From: Pueraria montana var. lobata
Taxonomy: Eukaryota > Streptophyta > Magnoliopsida > Fabales > Fabaceae
Direction: 5' to 3'
Length of the DNA: 64,000 nt
Assembly (NCBI GenBank): GCA_026413185.1
Contig: CM048649.1
Coordinates: 74,753,447 to 74,817,446, forward strand
The notes under the pieces: model-generated
Told to the model about the DNA's origin: nothing
The model's database searches: none
What the model saw: only the letters and a program-made list of their open reading frames with translations
In this document: piece after piece, positions 24,851 through 35,522 of the stretch
Layout of the letters: each line of letters starts with the position of its first letter
Position numbering within the stretch: the stretch's first letter is position 1
Position numbers and translations under genes: made by a program

Positions 24851-25327
24851 GGCTTAAATGCAATTTTAGTCCCTCTATTTTGTATAATTTGTAATTTTGG
24901 TCATTCTGTTTTAAAATTGAGACATTTAGTCCCCCTATTTTATACCATCCGCAATTTTAGTCCCATGTTTTAAAATTGAGACATTTAGTCCCCAAATTTT
25001 GTAAAATTTGTAATTTTGATCCTTTCGTCAAATTGAAATCATTGATCGTTATGAGTCTTAATCATTTATTTAAACCAGTCTCACGTAACTGAAGTACATG
25101 TCACGTTATAATCAACATTAATCTCTTAATGGTCAACAATTCTAATTTGACGGAAGGACCAAAATCACGAATTTTACAAAATTGGGAGACTAAATGTTTC
25201 AATTTTAAAATAGAGGGATTAAAATTACAGATTGTGCAAAATAGGGGGACTAAATGTCTCAATTTTAAAATAGGGGACTAAAATTACGGATTATGCAAAA
25301 TAGGGAGACCAAAATTACATTTAAGCC
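24851..25327. mobile_element. Mutator-type foldback MITE with 10-bp target duplication
   Basis: Left end GGCTTAAATGCAATTTTAG pairs with right end CATTTAAGCC. Both arms carry several units of 'tttagtccccctatttt' type sequence and its complement. Flanks are TATATTTTTT at 24841-24850 and again from 25328. The central segment (about 25030-25130) is unique and non-coding. Confidence 0.9.
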
Positions 25328-25365
25328 TATATTTTTTTATCCCACTTCTTTCTCTCTATTTTTTT

Positions 25366-25680
25366 GGCTAAAAGACAAAACCGAGCAAAAAAAAAAACTC
25401 TTTACAAAAGAAGGTTTGAAAAAAAATTATTACCTGCAGGGGTTGTTTTGGACACGTTGTAGCATGAGGCGCCAACTCTCCTGAATTTTTTTTTGTTTGC
25501 TAGCAGGAGGCGCCCACCCATTATGCACTTCCCGGGCCTATGCAGTCTGACTAGTAGGTGTACGGGTTGCAGAGTAGGAGGCACCAAGTTCATTGTAGCC
25601 TCCTATTGGGAGGCGCCAACCCATATGACATCTTATGTGCTTTTTTTCTTTTTCTGACCCTGACGAGGCAACCTTTTACG
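25366..25680 (+). repeat. Left long TIR of the MULE
   Basis: Inverted copy of 26930-27256. Shared pieces include 'ggttgttttggacacgttg', 'ggtgtacgggttgcagagt' and 'cctcctattgggaggcgcc'. GC content is higher than in surrounding DNA. Confidence 0.85.
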
Positions 25681-25702
25681 ATTTTTTATGCGAATTTGGT
25701 AG

Positions 25703-25897
25703 CAAACATTTGAAACAAAATGTCGTGGGAAAGGTCGCCCAAAATCTACACGAATAAGAAACGAAATAGACTTGATAGAGTCACAGCGTACACAGACTTG
25801 TAGCCATTGCAGACGTGAAGGGCACAACAGGAGTAATTGTCGGCGTTTTCTAGTAGAGTACAATATCATTGATGACGAAAATCAAGACATTCCATGA
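25703..25897 (+). pseudogene. MULE transposase C-terminal fragment with CCHC zinc knuckle
   Basis: The frame follows an in-frame TAG (25700-25702) and reads to TGA at 25895. It contains a basic stretch CRGKGRPKSTRIRNE, then CSHCRREGHNRSNC, a CX2CX4HX4C knuckle of the type found at the C-terminus of MuDR-type transposases. It lacks the DDE core and the SWIM zinc finger expected upstream. Its strand is opposite to the N-terminal fragment at 26249-26719, so part of the element has been inverted or rebuilt. Confidence 0.65.
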
Positions 25898-26248
25898 TTG
25901 TAATTTGAACACGATTATGTGGTGGTTCGGTTTCCTAATGTGTTACTTTTCCTATCTTATGTTTTTGTTACCAAAAAACCAGTGTTATGTTTGAATTAAG
26001 TGGGATATTCATGTTGATTTCTATATTTATTCGTTTTCCAATTTTCGTGTCTTCATTTGAACAAAAACCACACTTCACAAGCTTAATAAAATTATATATT
26101 ACATTACCAAATAGAAACATGAAACAAAATACATCACTACAAAAATAAAACATGAAATTATAACATTTTCTTCCAACATGAAATTTAAAAAACTCACAAA
26201 TACAAACACAAATCAAATCCAATGACTGGGAGACAAATTTAACTTATC

Positions 26249-26719
26249 TCATTCTGAAGAGGTTGGACGTCCATACAATCTGTGATACCATGGACGACTT
26301 TCCTCGAAATCCATTTTTTGTTCCATGAAGTCTCTCATCACCTGTGCATTTGGATCTGCTTCTGGTACAATGTCTTCTACATTTGCGAATACCTCAGCAC
26401 AAGTGAGGTTTGGGTCTTTTGCAATGATAGAAAACGTTTGACCCACATCAGCATCGTCTTCAAGATCCATTGCCATGTATTTTATAGGATCTTCACCCAC
26501 TTCAAATATAGGTGCACGAAAACGAAGTTAGGTCACCCTTCTTGCAGATGAAGGTGTAATTTTCATCTGCATAAATTCCTTCAATTCATCAAGTTTTATG
26601 TCATCCTTAACTCCAAAATACTCTGTGTCATTACTAACAAATTTGACACCTTCATCTGCAGTAGAGATGATTTCTCCATTGTAATAAACTAAAACATATA
26701 CAGTTGAAGAATTCATCAT
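26249..26719 (-). pseudogene. MULE transposase N-terminal (MuDR-type) fragment, one in-frame stop
   Basis: Starts at tandem Met residues (MMNSSTVYVLVYYNGEII) close to the right TIR. The frame is broken by one TAA at about 26525-26527, then continues LRFRAPIFEVGEDPIKYMA to a stop at 26249. The YVLVYYNGE...FGVKDDIKLDELK pattern is the plant mobile-domain/MuDR N-terminal region. It ends soon after WYHRLYGRPTSSE with no DDE catalytic domain, so it is a decayed internal-deletion derivative. Some plant genomes carry domesticated proteins with the same N-terminus, but the stop argues against function here. Confidence 0.65.
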
Positions 26720-26929
26720 TGTCAGCAAAAAAAAAGGGTAAACTAAGGCAACAGAATAATGAAGGAGAAAGCGTATTTCAATTCTTAACGGCAAGCGTAA
26801 CTACAAACTGGGCAAAACCTCAATTTATGCAAGAAAATTTTGCACCAGCACAAGCAAACAGTACCATTCAAATGTTTGCCGCCAGATTCGCATCGAAAAT
26901 CATAAAAGGTTATCTACTGCAGACATAGA

Positions 26930-27256
26930 CATGTCTCGTCAGGGTCAGAAAAAAAAAGTACACAACGTGCCATATGGATTGGCACCTCCCAATAGGAGGT
27001 TACTATCAAGTTGGCGGCTCCCAGTGGGAGGCTACAATCAACTTGGCGTCTCCCACTCTGCAACCCGTACACCTACTGGTCAGACTGCATAGGTCCTGGA
27101 AGTGCACAATGGGTTGGCACCTGCTGCTAGCAAACAAAAAAAAATCAAGCACCTCATGCTGCAACGTGTCCAAAACAACCCTGTAAATAATATGTGTTTT
27201 TTTCAACTCTTCTTTTGTAAATATTTTTTTTTTTTTTCCGGTTTTGTCTTTTAGCC
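26930..27256 (-). repeat. Right long TIR of the MULE
   Basis: Inverted copy of 25366-25680 with substitutions; ends TTTTGTCTTTTAGCC. Confidence 0.85.
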
Positions 27257-27265
27257 CTATTTTTT

Positions 27266-29170
27266 CTCATGTACAGACAAAGTTTAGTTACTTACACAGT
27301 TACATTAAATACAAGGTCTATGGCCAAAAATAGTTTCTTTGATGTTTGGCAGCTTCCCATTTTGCGCGTGTTCCATGTTTTATGGCTTTATTTATTCACC
27401 GTGGCATTAATCTTCTTTGTCACTATATCGTCTTTTGCAAGAGCTGCCCATGAAAACTTACAAGATGTAATTATTAATGGTTTCTATATCAGCTATATAT
27501 GCATGTCTTTTTTTCATCCATGATGAAACTTTTGCAAGCGATTAGACAAGGAAAAAAGCAGACAAGTTTACAAGAGAAAACAGGAAAACACAAATAATTA
27601 ATGGAAGGAAATTAACAGGAAAAAAAAAACAGAAATATCAAATAGGACAAACAAGGCCTGAATAAATAATTTATTATCTGAATGTATATCGGGACATATG
27701 CTTCTCACTTGAAGCGGATTGAATTTTATTTTATTTTATTCTCATATTACATTAACATATAGTTACCTTATTCTCGCACAATGTTAATATTATTGATTTA
27801 CTCAAATGTAAAGATAGAAAGTAGTTTTCCTCGCTCTACATATATAATTTGCCATTCATCGTGTCCCTATACGTAATACGGATCTTGCAGGCTATTTCAA
27901 GAGATAAGTTAGTTCGTTCGGTCAATATTGTTTAGCAGCTATAATCTTATACATTACACTTTGGGTAGGGATGCATGCAAGGTCACTCTCTATCTCTCTG
28001 GTTTGGATTTATTTCAAGGCTGGAAAATCTTATATATTACACTTTGTATGTTACGTATAACAGCATTATTTTTTATTTATTCACACACATATAAGTAAAC
28101 TTGACTCTACACTAATATTAAATGTTATATTCATTAAATATAATATATATGATTAACTTAAAAAATACTATTAAATATTTTATTTATTAGATATCTCTGG
28201 CAACTGTTATGGACCTTAATTATTTTAATCGATCCTTCAGGATCTTAACTCTTAACCAAACAGATTCATCTACAGTTAAGGGAAAAGATTATGTTATCTT
28301 ACTTTTCGACTTTCCTTATCTTGCTAAAGAGATATTACCTTATTATGAAGATCATAATATCCTTGACCCACAGAAATTCCATCTATATAATACGGGGGCA
28401 ACCTCGAAGTTATGAATAGATATTCTAATCCCTTTCTTCTAATCCCTTGGAATGTCTTTACATATATACTCTCCATAGACATTACTGTCAAGAAGCAAAA
28501 GTATCAAACAAGACTATGATCTAAATATCTTGACTCACATAAAGATTCAAGTAACAATAACATTTGTTTAAGATGTTAATAATTTTATTTATTTAATTAT
28601 TAATTATTAATTTTTCACTCTTTTTTTAAATAAAGAAATAATACCACCTTCATGAATTTGTAATTTTTTTACTAGTTTAATAATTTTATCTATAAGTTAT
28701 TTATAACTTTCTACTTTTTAATTATTCTTCTAACTTTTATTGAAAAGAAAATATATACTCAGGTAAGAAATATTACAATTTTGCAAATAAAAATGATAAA
28801 TTAAAAAATGTTTCCATTTTAATGTATCACGGAATTATTTCAGTGAAAAAAATAATTCACTTTTAAGAATTGAGGGATAGGAATGAAAAAGTTGGGATTA
28901 GGGCTGAAGAAGGAGTGAGAGTACTGCTACACCTACATGGGGGGTGGGTAGACGGGATAATACGCGAATCCGTCAACAACGAATACCATAAAAAGTCGAG
29001 AGACGTCACTGCTGCGAGGTGTGAGTGTGATCTGATCGAGCCATCCAGGCAGGGACGATGCAAATAGTATCTATCTCTACTCTATAGTGGGCGGAGGGAA
29101 AGCCTACGTGTCTACCTCTGTAAGTCCGGTCCTATATATAAAAATTAAAAAATAATTTTTTATTCTAATT
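27266..29170. other. Intergenic
   Basis: No gene supported. Two ORFs (27269-27523 and 28209-28415, plus) have no recognisable domain. 28900-29130 is a GC-richer island with short overlapping ORFs on both strands, including CACGTA/TACGTG and GACGTC motifs near 29000 and 29108. Confidence 0.4.
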
Positions 29171-29762
29171 ATAAAAAAGATAAAATATATTTTTATTTTT
29201 CATTTTATCTAAATTTTTATTTTTAGTTCCTTATAAAAAAAAATTTATGTTTTTAGTCCCTCAAAAATTATTTTATTTTATTTTTAGTCTCTGACATTAA
29301 TTTTAATTGTTAAGTGATGTCGCGATGAGCATAATTTGTGCTTGAAAAATTTCTGTTTAAGTTTCTAACTGTTTTTAACTATTGCAAATTTTCTGACAAA
29401 CTAAAACTGTCAGAAATGTTAAAAAAATAAAAAAAAAATCAAAACTTCGAACACCAGATTTTCTGAAATAACAAGAAATGTTATAAAAGTAAACATTTAT
29501 GACCACCAAAAAATTTGTAGCGGTTAAAAGTTACTAGAAACTTAATTAGAAAATTTTCACGCACACATTTTATGTCTGTCATGTCATCATTTAACAGTTA
29601 AAATTAACGTCAATGACTAAAAACAGAACAAAACAATTTATGAAGGACTAAAAACAAAACAAAACAACTTATGAGAGACTAAAAATAATAAAAAAATTAT
29701 GAGAGATTAAAAATAGAAATCAAGATAAAATGAGAGATTAAAAACATATTTTACCCTTATAA
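29171..29762. mobile_element. Foldback MITE of the 'ttttagtccctc' family
   Basis: Left arm units ('tttttagtccctcaaaaatt', 'tttttagtctctgacatt') reappear inverted on the right ('tgagagactaaaaata', 'agagattaaaaacatatttt'). Central inverted motif: 'gttaagtgatgtcgcgatg' with 'catgtcatcatttaacagtt'. Edges are approximate. Confidence 0.7.
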
Positions 29763-32700
29763 TTTTTTTTTATCTCTAATTTATTGATATCTAACAATGA
29801 TATATACTTATTTTCTCATGAGAATGAATGCATTTGTTGAGTTACTAACAAAATAAGATATACATATTGATTGAAAAAATTATTTTTTAAAAAATAATCA
29901 CCTTTTAAATCATTTAATTCATAAATAGTCTTAAAATAAAATTAAAATTAATGAGAAATTAACTAATTTAATATTTTTATTGATTTTAATGAATTGAATA
30001 TTTATTCGAGTTAGTAACATAAACATTCTATGTTTCAAAAAAAAAAAACATAAACATTCTAATTAATGAGTAGTTGTCAAAAGTTTTATTTTTTTTTAAT
30101 TTTCTTAAATATTTTTTTTTATTTTATTGCTTTATGTCACATCTATCGACAGTTCATGATTGACATAAAAGGAAAATTATTTAAAATAATAAAAGGATGC
30201 GACGGAGAAGACAGTAGGTCAGTACGAAAATGATGCATGGAGATAAATAGAAATGTAAAATACGATATTTTTTATGATATAAAAAGAAAAGAAAGAGAGA
30301 GAAAAATAATAAATGCTATTAAAATGATGTTTACACTGATGGGATATACTGATACGATATATAAATCAGTTTGATGATGATATATTGATAGTGTAAAGTT
30401 ATTTTATATAGTTGTTTAATCATAAATTATTATTAGTATGATTTTTAAAATAATTTTTTAAAAATTAATAAATTTATCATACATAATAAATTATGATTGG
30501 ATGACGATATAAAACTTTTTATACCGTCAAAGTATAAGTATAACTCTTTTTCTCTGTATAAACAGAATTAGCTTGGACTGTGCTATTTCACGGTTTTTAA
30601 AAAAATTCAAAGTAAGAAAACCGAAAAAAAAATATAGAAGAGAAAAGTGAAAAAGAAAAAAAAAAAAGTAACTGCCCAGCAGCCGACACATGGCAACATA
30701 CCGGACATTAGTAAATGTCGTACACATATTGAGTATTAACCCTTTATTAATGAGATCTCTTACTATCTAGGACTTAGTTAAGTGGATAAATATACTTGTG
30801 ATTTAGACCTTTATAGTAATTCTTTGAGTTAAGCTTTTGTTAGTCTCCCTAACAAGCCAATGTTATCCAACCCAGTAGGATCTGGATTGAATCTGTCATC
30901 TCTTTCTTACAATTTCTTTTAACACTCTTATAATATATTAGGCACTTACTAGTTCTATATACTCAACACTTGTTTTAACCAAAACTCACTGTGATACTTG
31001 TATAAATCGTCTATCAACGAAAGATTATCAAGCGGAATCCAACCCAAACGTCTCGTGTTCTAACTCAAGACATGCACACATTATGTGCAAGCGTAACTAT
31101 TCATACGATTTTTATTAAAAATTAAAATGATGGACAAAATGTTAATGAAAATTTTGGATGACGAGTTTGGGAGTTCACCCTTTGATTACATTCGGATCTG
31201 GCCCTTGACGTCGTCAAGGGATGTAAATGGTAAAATAGTTCTCCTTCTAGCCAAAAGGAATAGAATATTTAGAGATTTACTAAACTTAATTCCTTTTGGG
31301 CAAAATCAATGATGATTGCCCAGAATATTTATTAGACAGCCAAAAGATGGCTATTAGCAGTGTTATTCCGAATATTTTATGGGGCTTTAAGGAGGCAAAG
31401 CAACCTTTATAGGTGGTGTTATCTGTATGTAAGTATGGCCATTCAAAGAAATTGTTGAATTTGACATCAATCCCGAAGATTTGGCGATTTATTTGCTTAA
31501 TATTTTAATATTACTATCCCAAAGTTATCATTAATATTTTACTTTTATGTTGATAGACATAATGGGTTTTTCCACTTTGTAAACCGATTTTTATGATTTG
31601 ATTAAGAGTATCTTTGTTGCTTAACAAATTATTTATGTTAAAATAATATTGTTTAATTTTTTTAGTATTGGAGGTGATTTACGTATCATATTGGATTGTT
31701 TAAAATTAAGCAACGTTGTTTCTATAAACAACAGTTGCTTAAGCTTAAAAAAATATTTTCTTTCAATTTTAAGGGTGAATAATTTAAGTGAGTCATTTTG
31801 GGGTCATTTAAAGATAGATCATTTAAAGATTACTTAAATCTATACCATTAGAATAAAATGTATATAGATTGCTTAACTTTGGTATGATATTATGGGAGCC
31901 AATTAGCAGTTCAAAATACATTATTTAAATTACATTCATCATTGGAGATGCTGTAAGGAGTCAAATCTATATTCAAATCACAATAAAGTTGTGGCATAGG
32001 GGGAAAAGATTAGCAAAAAAAAAAAAAAATTGCCTACTATTTATACAATGTTGGGTCGTGTTCATAACATGTTGGGCTGCTATTCCAAATACATGCGGTT
32101 CCACCGTTCCAGCCCCTTTATTTGAGATATTTGTCTGTATTGCCCAGCCTCTAGTACTTTAGGATGTGTATTTTCATGAGAAGGTTTTATATTCAAATTT
32201 GATTAAAAAATTCCATTCACTAATCAGTCTATTAGAGAAGATAAGGGGATAGTTTTATCAGATCCATTCAAAGTAAGTACACAAAAAAGTGAAAAACTTG
32301 GGAATGGCGGGTTCAAATCAAAAACTTAATGTGCGCCACATAATTGGATTCTCCACCAATGGGAACGATCAAATTAATATTAATTAATGACATAATCTCA
32401 CTTAGGAAGAGACGTTGTTATAATTATAATTATAATTATAATAGAAGAATAAATGAGCAGTAAGTAGTGGTGGGTCCAAGCTCCCCTTTGCCATTGCAAC
32501 ATTATCTGTGTGCCACACAAGACAACGGGGAAGCCCCCACATGTTAGTACTTGGTACTCTCCACCAACGTGAGTGAGTTTATCTTGTTAAAGTTGATTTA
32601 ATTTCACTCGGCAAGTCAGATGGCACCTTACTAGTGACAAGTTGGTGCGAGATATAATTGATGTTTCTTGACTGGTCCTTGGTTCACAATTTTCCAACAT

Positions 32701-33085
32701 AAAGCAAATCTAAAATCTTGCTTTCTCATAAGCATATTTAGCTTTTCGTTAATGGAAGGGCACCACTAGTTGATCCTTTTTTCCTTAAAAGATATTTTTA
32801 GCTGTTAAGATAAGATTGTGGTTATCATATGTTGTTCTACAGTACGACAATGTTTTAATTTGTTCCACGTTGAGCAAAGTTGAAGTGTGTTTGGTTTTTT
32901 GTTGGGAAGGAATTTCAAGTACATTTGTTGTAAACCAATTAGCATGATTTTTCCTGTTTAAATGCTTGAGAATTTATGCTAACGGAAAACCATACACGTG
33001 TTCATGTGTTAAGTTGCTTGTGAATTTTAATTACCAAGCCTAGAGGATTGGACTCGTAATAATATCGTAAATGAGTTGATAGTTT
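29763..33085. other. Intergenic, AT-rich
   Basis: No supported gene. 30385-30530 forms an imperfect palindrome around 'aatcataaattatta', probably a small MITE. A (TTATAA) simple repeat lies at 32410-32442. 31202-31220 is a perfect 9-bp inverted repeat CCCTTGACG with a one-base loop. 32455-32600 is less AT-rich and may be promoter sequence of the peptide gene downstream. Confidence 0.45.
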
Positions 33086-33091
33086 GACTTG

Positions 33092-33100
33092 TATATATAA
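33092..33100 (+). promoter_or_regulatory. TATA box of the small peptide gene
   Basis: TATATATAA lies 37 bp before the ATG at 33137, giving a very short predicted leader. An ATG-GAA-TAG mini-ORF starts at 33110. Confidence 0.5.
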
Positions 33101-33136
33101 TTGCCTCTAGATGGAATAGTATTTGTAGTTGTGGGC

Positions 33137-33337
33137 ATGGCTAATTTAGCTGCAACATTCCTTTTCGTTTTTCTTCTCTTGTTTAGTTCATGTCATGCCA
33201 CTAGGAGCAGGATTGGACCATTCGTGCAAGACTAAGATAGTACTTGTTCATGTTTGGGACCCAACCCAACCATTAGCAACGAAGCAAGGTATATTGGAAT
33301 GGGTGGAGGATATTACTTCGGTATAGGTTGTAAATAA
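33137..33337 (+). pseudogene. Small secreted cysteine-containing peptide gene, broken by a stop and a MULE
   Basis: The frame starts MANLAATFLFVFLLLFSSCH, a convincing signal peptide with a cleavage-like site near CHA. It then reads ATRSRIGPFVQD and meets TAA at 33233. The same frame continues DSTCSCLGPNPTISNEARYI to the insertion site at 33308, then runs into the transposon and stops at 33335. Before insertion, the right flank (from 36886) would end the frame almost at once at TGA, so the original protein was about 58 codons including the stop codon at 33233. No family is recognised: it has too few cysteines for a defensin or LTP and no CLE/IDA/RALF signature. The TATA box and clean frame suggest a real gene that recently died, or whose stop codon distinguishes this allele. 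Confidence 0.55.
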
Positions 33338-33418
33338 CCCACTCTGGAGTAGGTTGGTAGTTCATCCATTCAATTGTTGACACGTGTCTCATTTGCCATG
33401 TCATATAATAAACTTCAA

Positions 33419-33591
33419 ATCTAATTAGATATTATCTAATAAATTTTGAATTAATTTAAACAAATCTAATAAGATATTATCTAATCAGTTTTGAATTAAT
33501 CAAATTTAAAAAGATGTTATTTAATTGGTTTTGTATTAATCTAATCCAATTTAATAAGATATTATCTAATCAGTTTTGAATTAGTTTAATA
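33419..33591 (+). repeat. Subterminal ~43-bp repeats in the MULE arm, about four copies
   Basis: Degenerate units of 'aagatattatctaatcagt' plus 'tttgaattaat' follow each other; the same series occurs inverted at about 36590-36765. Subterminal arrays like this are often transposase-binding regions. Confidence 0.7.
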
Positions 33592-34835
33592 AAATATTCT
33601 GAGCTAATTATATTTAATAAATAATTAAATTGCTTGCATTAATATATTAATTTTATAATTTCAAAAATAAAAATTAAGCTTATAATAATATATATATTAC
33701 GAAATCAAGTTCATGCATAGTCGTTGATTAGACTTAATCAAATTTAACATACCTACTTACAATTAATGATGAATTTAATTACTCAAATATTTATTATACA
33801 ATTTAAAAAATATTCCTAATATAAATTTGAAAAAATATTTATATATTTAAAATATTTCATAAAAAATGTTCATAAACAATATTTAAAACCTAAACATGAT
33901 TAAAAAAATTTATGAACGTTATTAAATAAAGTTAATTATTCCTAAATTTAATAAATTTAACTAACTATATAAAAAAATCCTTTTTTTAATTATTATTGAA
34001 CACAAACCATATTATAAAACAACCAGATTAAAAAAACAATACTCATATGCAATATATTAATATTTAATATCTATCCTCTAAAAAAAAAATTAATATCTAT
34101 CCATAATTATTAATTAAAACGAATTATTATAAATTAAATTGTTAATTTTAATTTTTTTAGAGCATTAGTACTACTATAATCTTTATCTTTATATGTAGAG
34201 AAGAAAGGTTGTTAGATCAATTTTTCTACCTAGACTAAGGGTGCGTAAGGCATTTCTAATTTTTGTATTTAGTAAAGTTATATTATTCATTCAAACATTG
34301 TATTAAATTAAAATTGTAAAAAAAAACTTTTTGTCAATGTTTATTAATGATTACAAATGAATTGTGATGTAAAAAATAATTAATAATTAATTATGTTTGT
34401 AAAATAAAATTGTCTAATAATTATATTTAAGGTTTAATTATTTTGCTGGTCCCCATACTTTTACCAATTTTTCAATTAGATTCTTGAACTTTTTTTTTCT
34501 TTTAATTGAATCCTGAACTTTAATTTATTTTTTAATTGGGTCCTCTCATCTAATTATTGTTATGCAAAATTAACCGTAGACAGATAGTGGACTGATGTTT
34601 TTGGAGTTAATAAATGTTTCTCTCTTATTAGGATCGAAGAAGATGAATAACAAATAGGTGAGAAACAATTAAGTGGAAAGAGAGAGATGATTAATTTTTT
34701 TTAAAAAGGGTAATTTTGAAAACATATTACAAATTATTGACAAATTTAAAGTTACTAACTAAATTAACTAATTTTCTTAAAAGGGTGTGAGTTAGTTGAA
34801 GTGGTTTTATAAAAGAGATGGAGAGAGTATTATAC

Positions 34836-35522
34836 TCCCTCAATCTCATAATAAGTGTCATGTAAGAAGAAAAAATAAGTATGAAAATAAGTGTCATTTT
34901 AGTTATTCAATGTAATATTAATTACTTTTTCCATTAATACCCCTAGTAAGTATCACTTTAGCTTTCCAATGCAATATTAATAATAAGGTTAATTTTGTAA
35001 AATTATTACTCCCTCTGGTCCTTATTATAAGGCACTTTGGACAATAATTACATAGACCAATAAAAGTAATTAATTCAATTGATTTTATTGATTTTTAATT
35101 TTTTTACTAATCTCTCAATTTTACCCTCATTAATCATCATTAAATTATATGAGAGAGAATAATTATTAATGAATTAATTGATTAATGACATAGTGGAAGA
35201 TGGAGGGTCAAAACGTATGACAGAGGATAGTTATTAATGAATTTTCAAATTCTCTTCTCGTTATTCAATAACAACACGGATACTCATAATCTTTAATAGG
35301 GGCATATAAGGGAAAAATATATTAGTTTTATAGAAATTGTAAAATGCCTTATATTAAGGATCACCAATTTCTTCAAAACTATGTCTTATAATAAGGACCA
35401 GAGGGGTACTCTTTTTCATCTATTTATTAATTTTTTTTGGTTTGTGTAAAATACCTAGGACGACATTTATTTTCAAATTTATTTTTTCTTCTTACATGAC
35501 ATTTATTATGGGACAAATGGAG
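34836..35522. mobile_element. Stowaway-like MITE (outer), TA target duplication
   Basis: Left end CTCCCTCAATCTCATAATAA and right end TTATTATGGGACAAATGGAG are flanked by TA on both sides. Internal motifs 'aagtgtcatgtaagaagaaa' and its complement pair. It is interrupted by another MITE at 35009-35406, and lies in the loop of the giant palindrome. Confidence 0.85.
35009..35406. mobile_element. Stowaway-like MITE (inner), nested
   Basis: Left CTCCCTCTGGTCCTTATTAT pairs with right ATAATAAGGACCAGAGGGG; TA on both sides. It sits inside the MITE at 34836-35522, so it is the younger of the two. Confidence 0.85.

Larger units (their letters stand above)
25366..27256 (-). mobile_element. Mutator-like element (MULE) with long TIRs and broken transposase
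   Basis: Long inverted ends: the left arm, about 25366-25680, starts GGCTAAAAGACAAAACCG. The right arm, about 26930-27256, ends CGGTTTTGTCTTTTAGCC. Flanks are CTATTTTTT at 25356-25364 and 27257-27265, a 9-bp target duplication as expected for Mutator (one extra T on the left). Inside are two transposase-related fragments, on opposite strands, neither complete. It inserted beside the MITE at 24851-25327, about 30 bp away. Confidence 0.9.

Noticed and set aside
31202..31220. Perfect short palindrome with ACGT core as a bZIP operator
   Set aside because: A single short inverted repeat far from any supported gene; chance is sufficient explanation.
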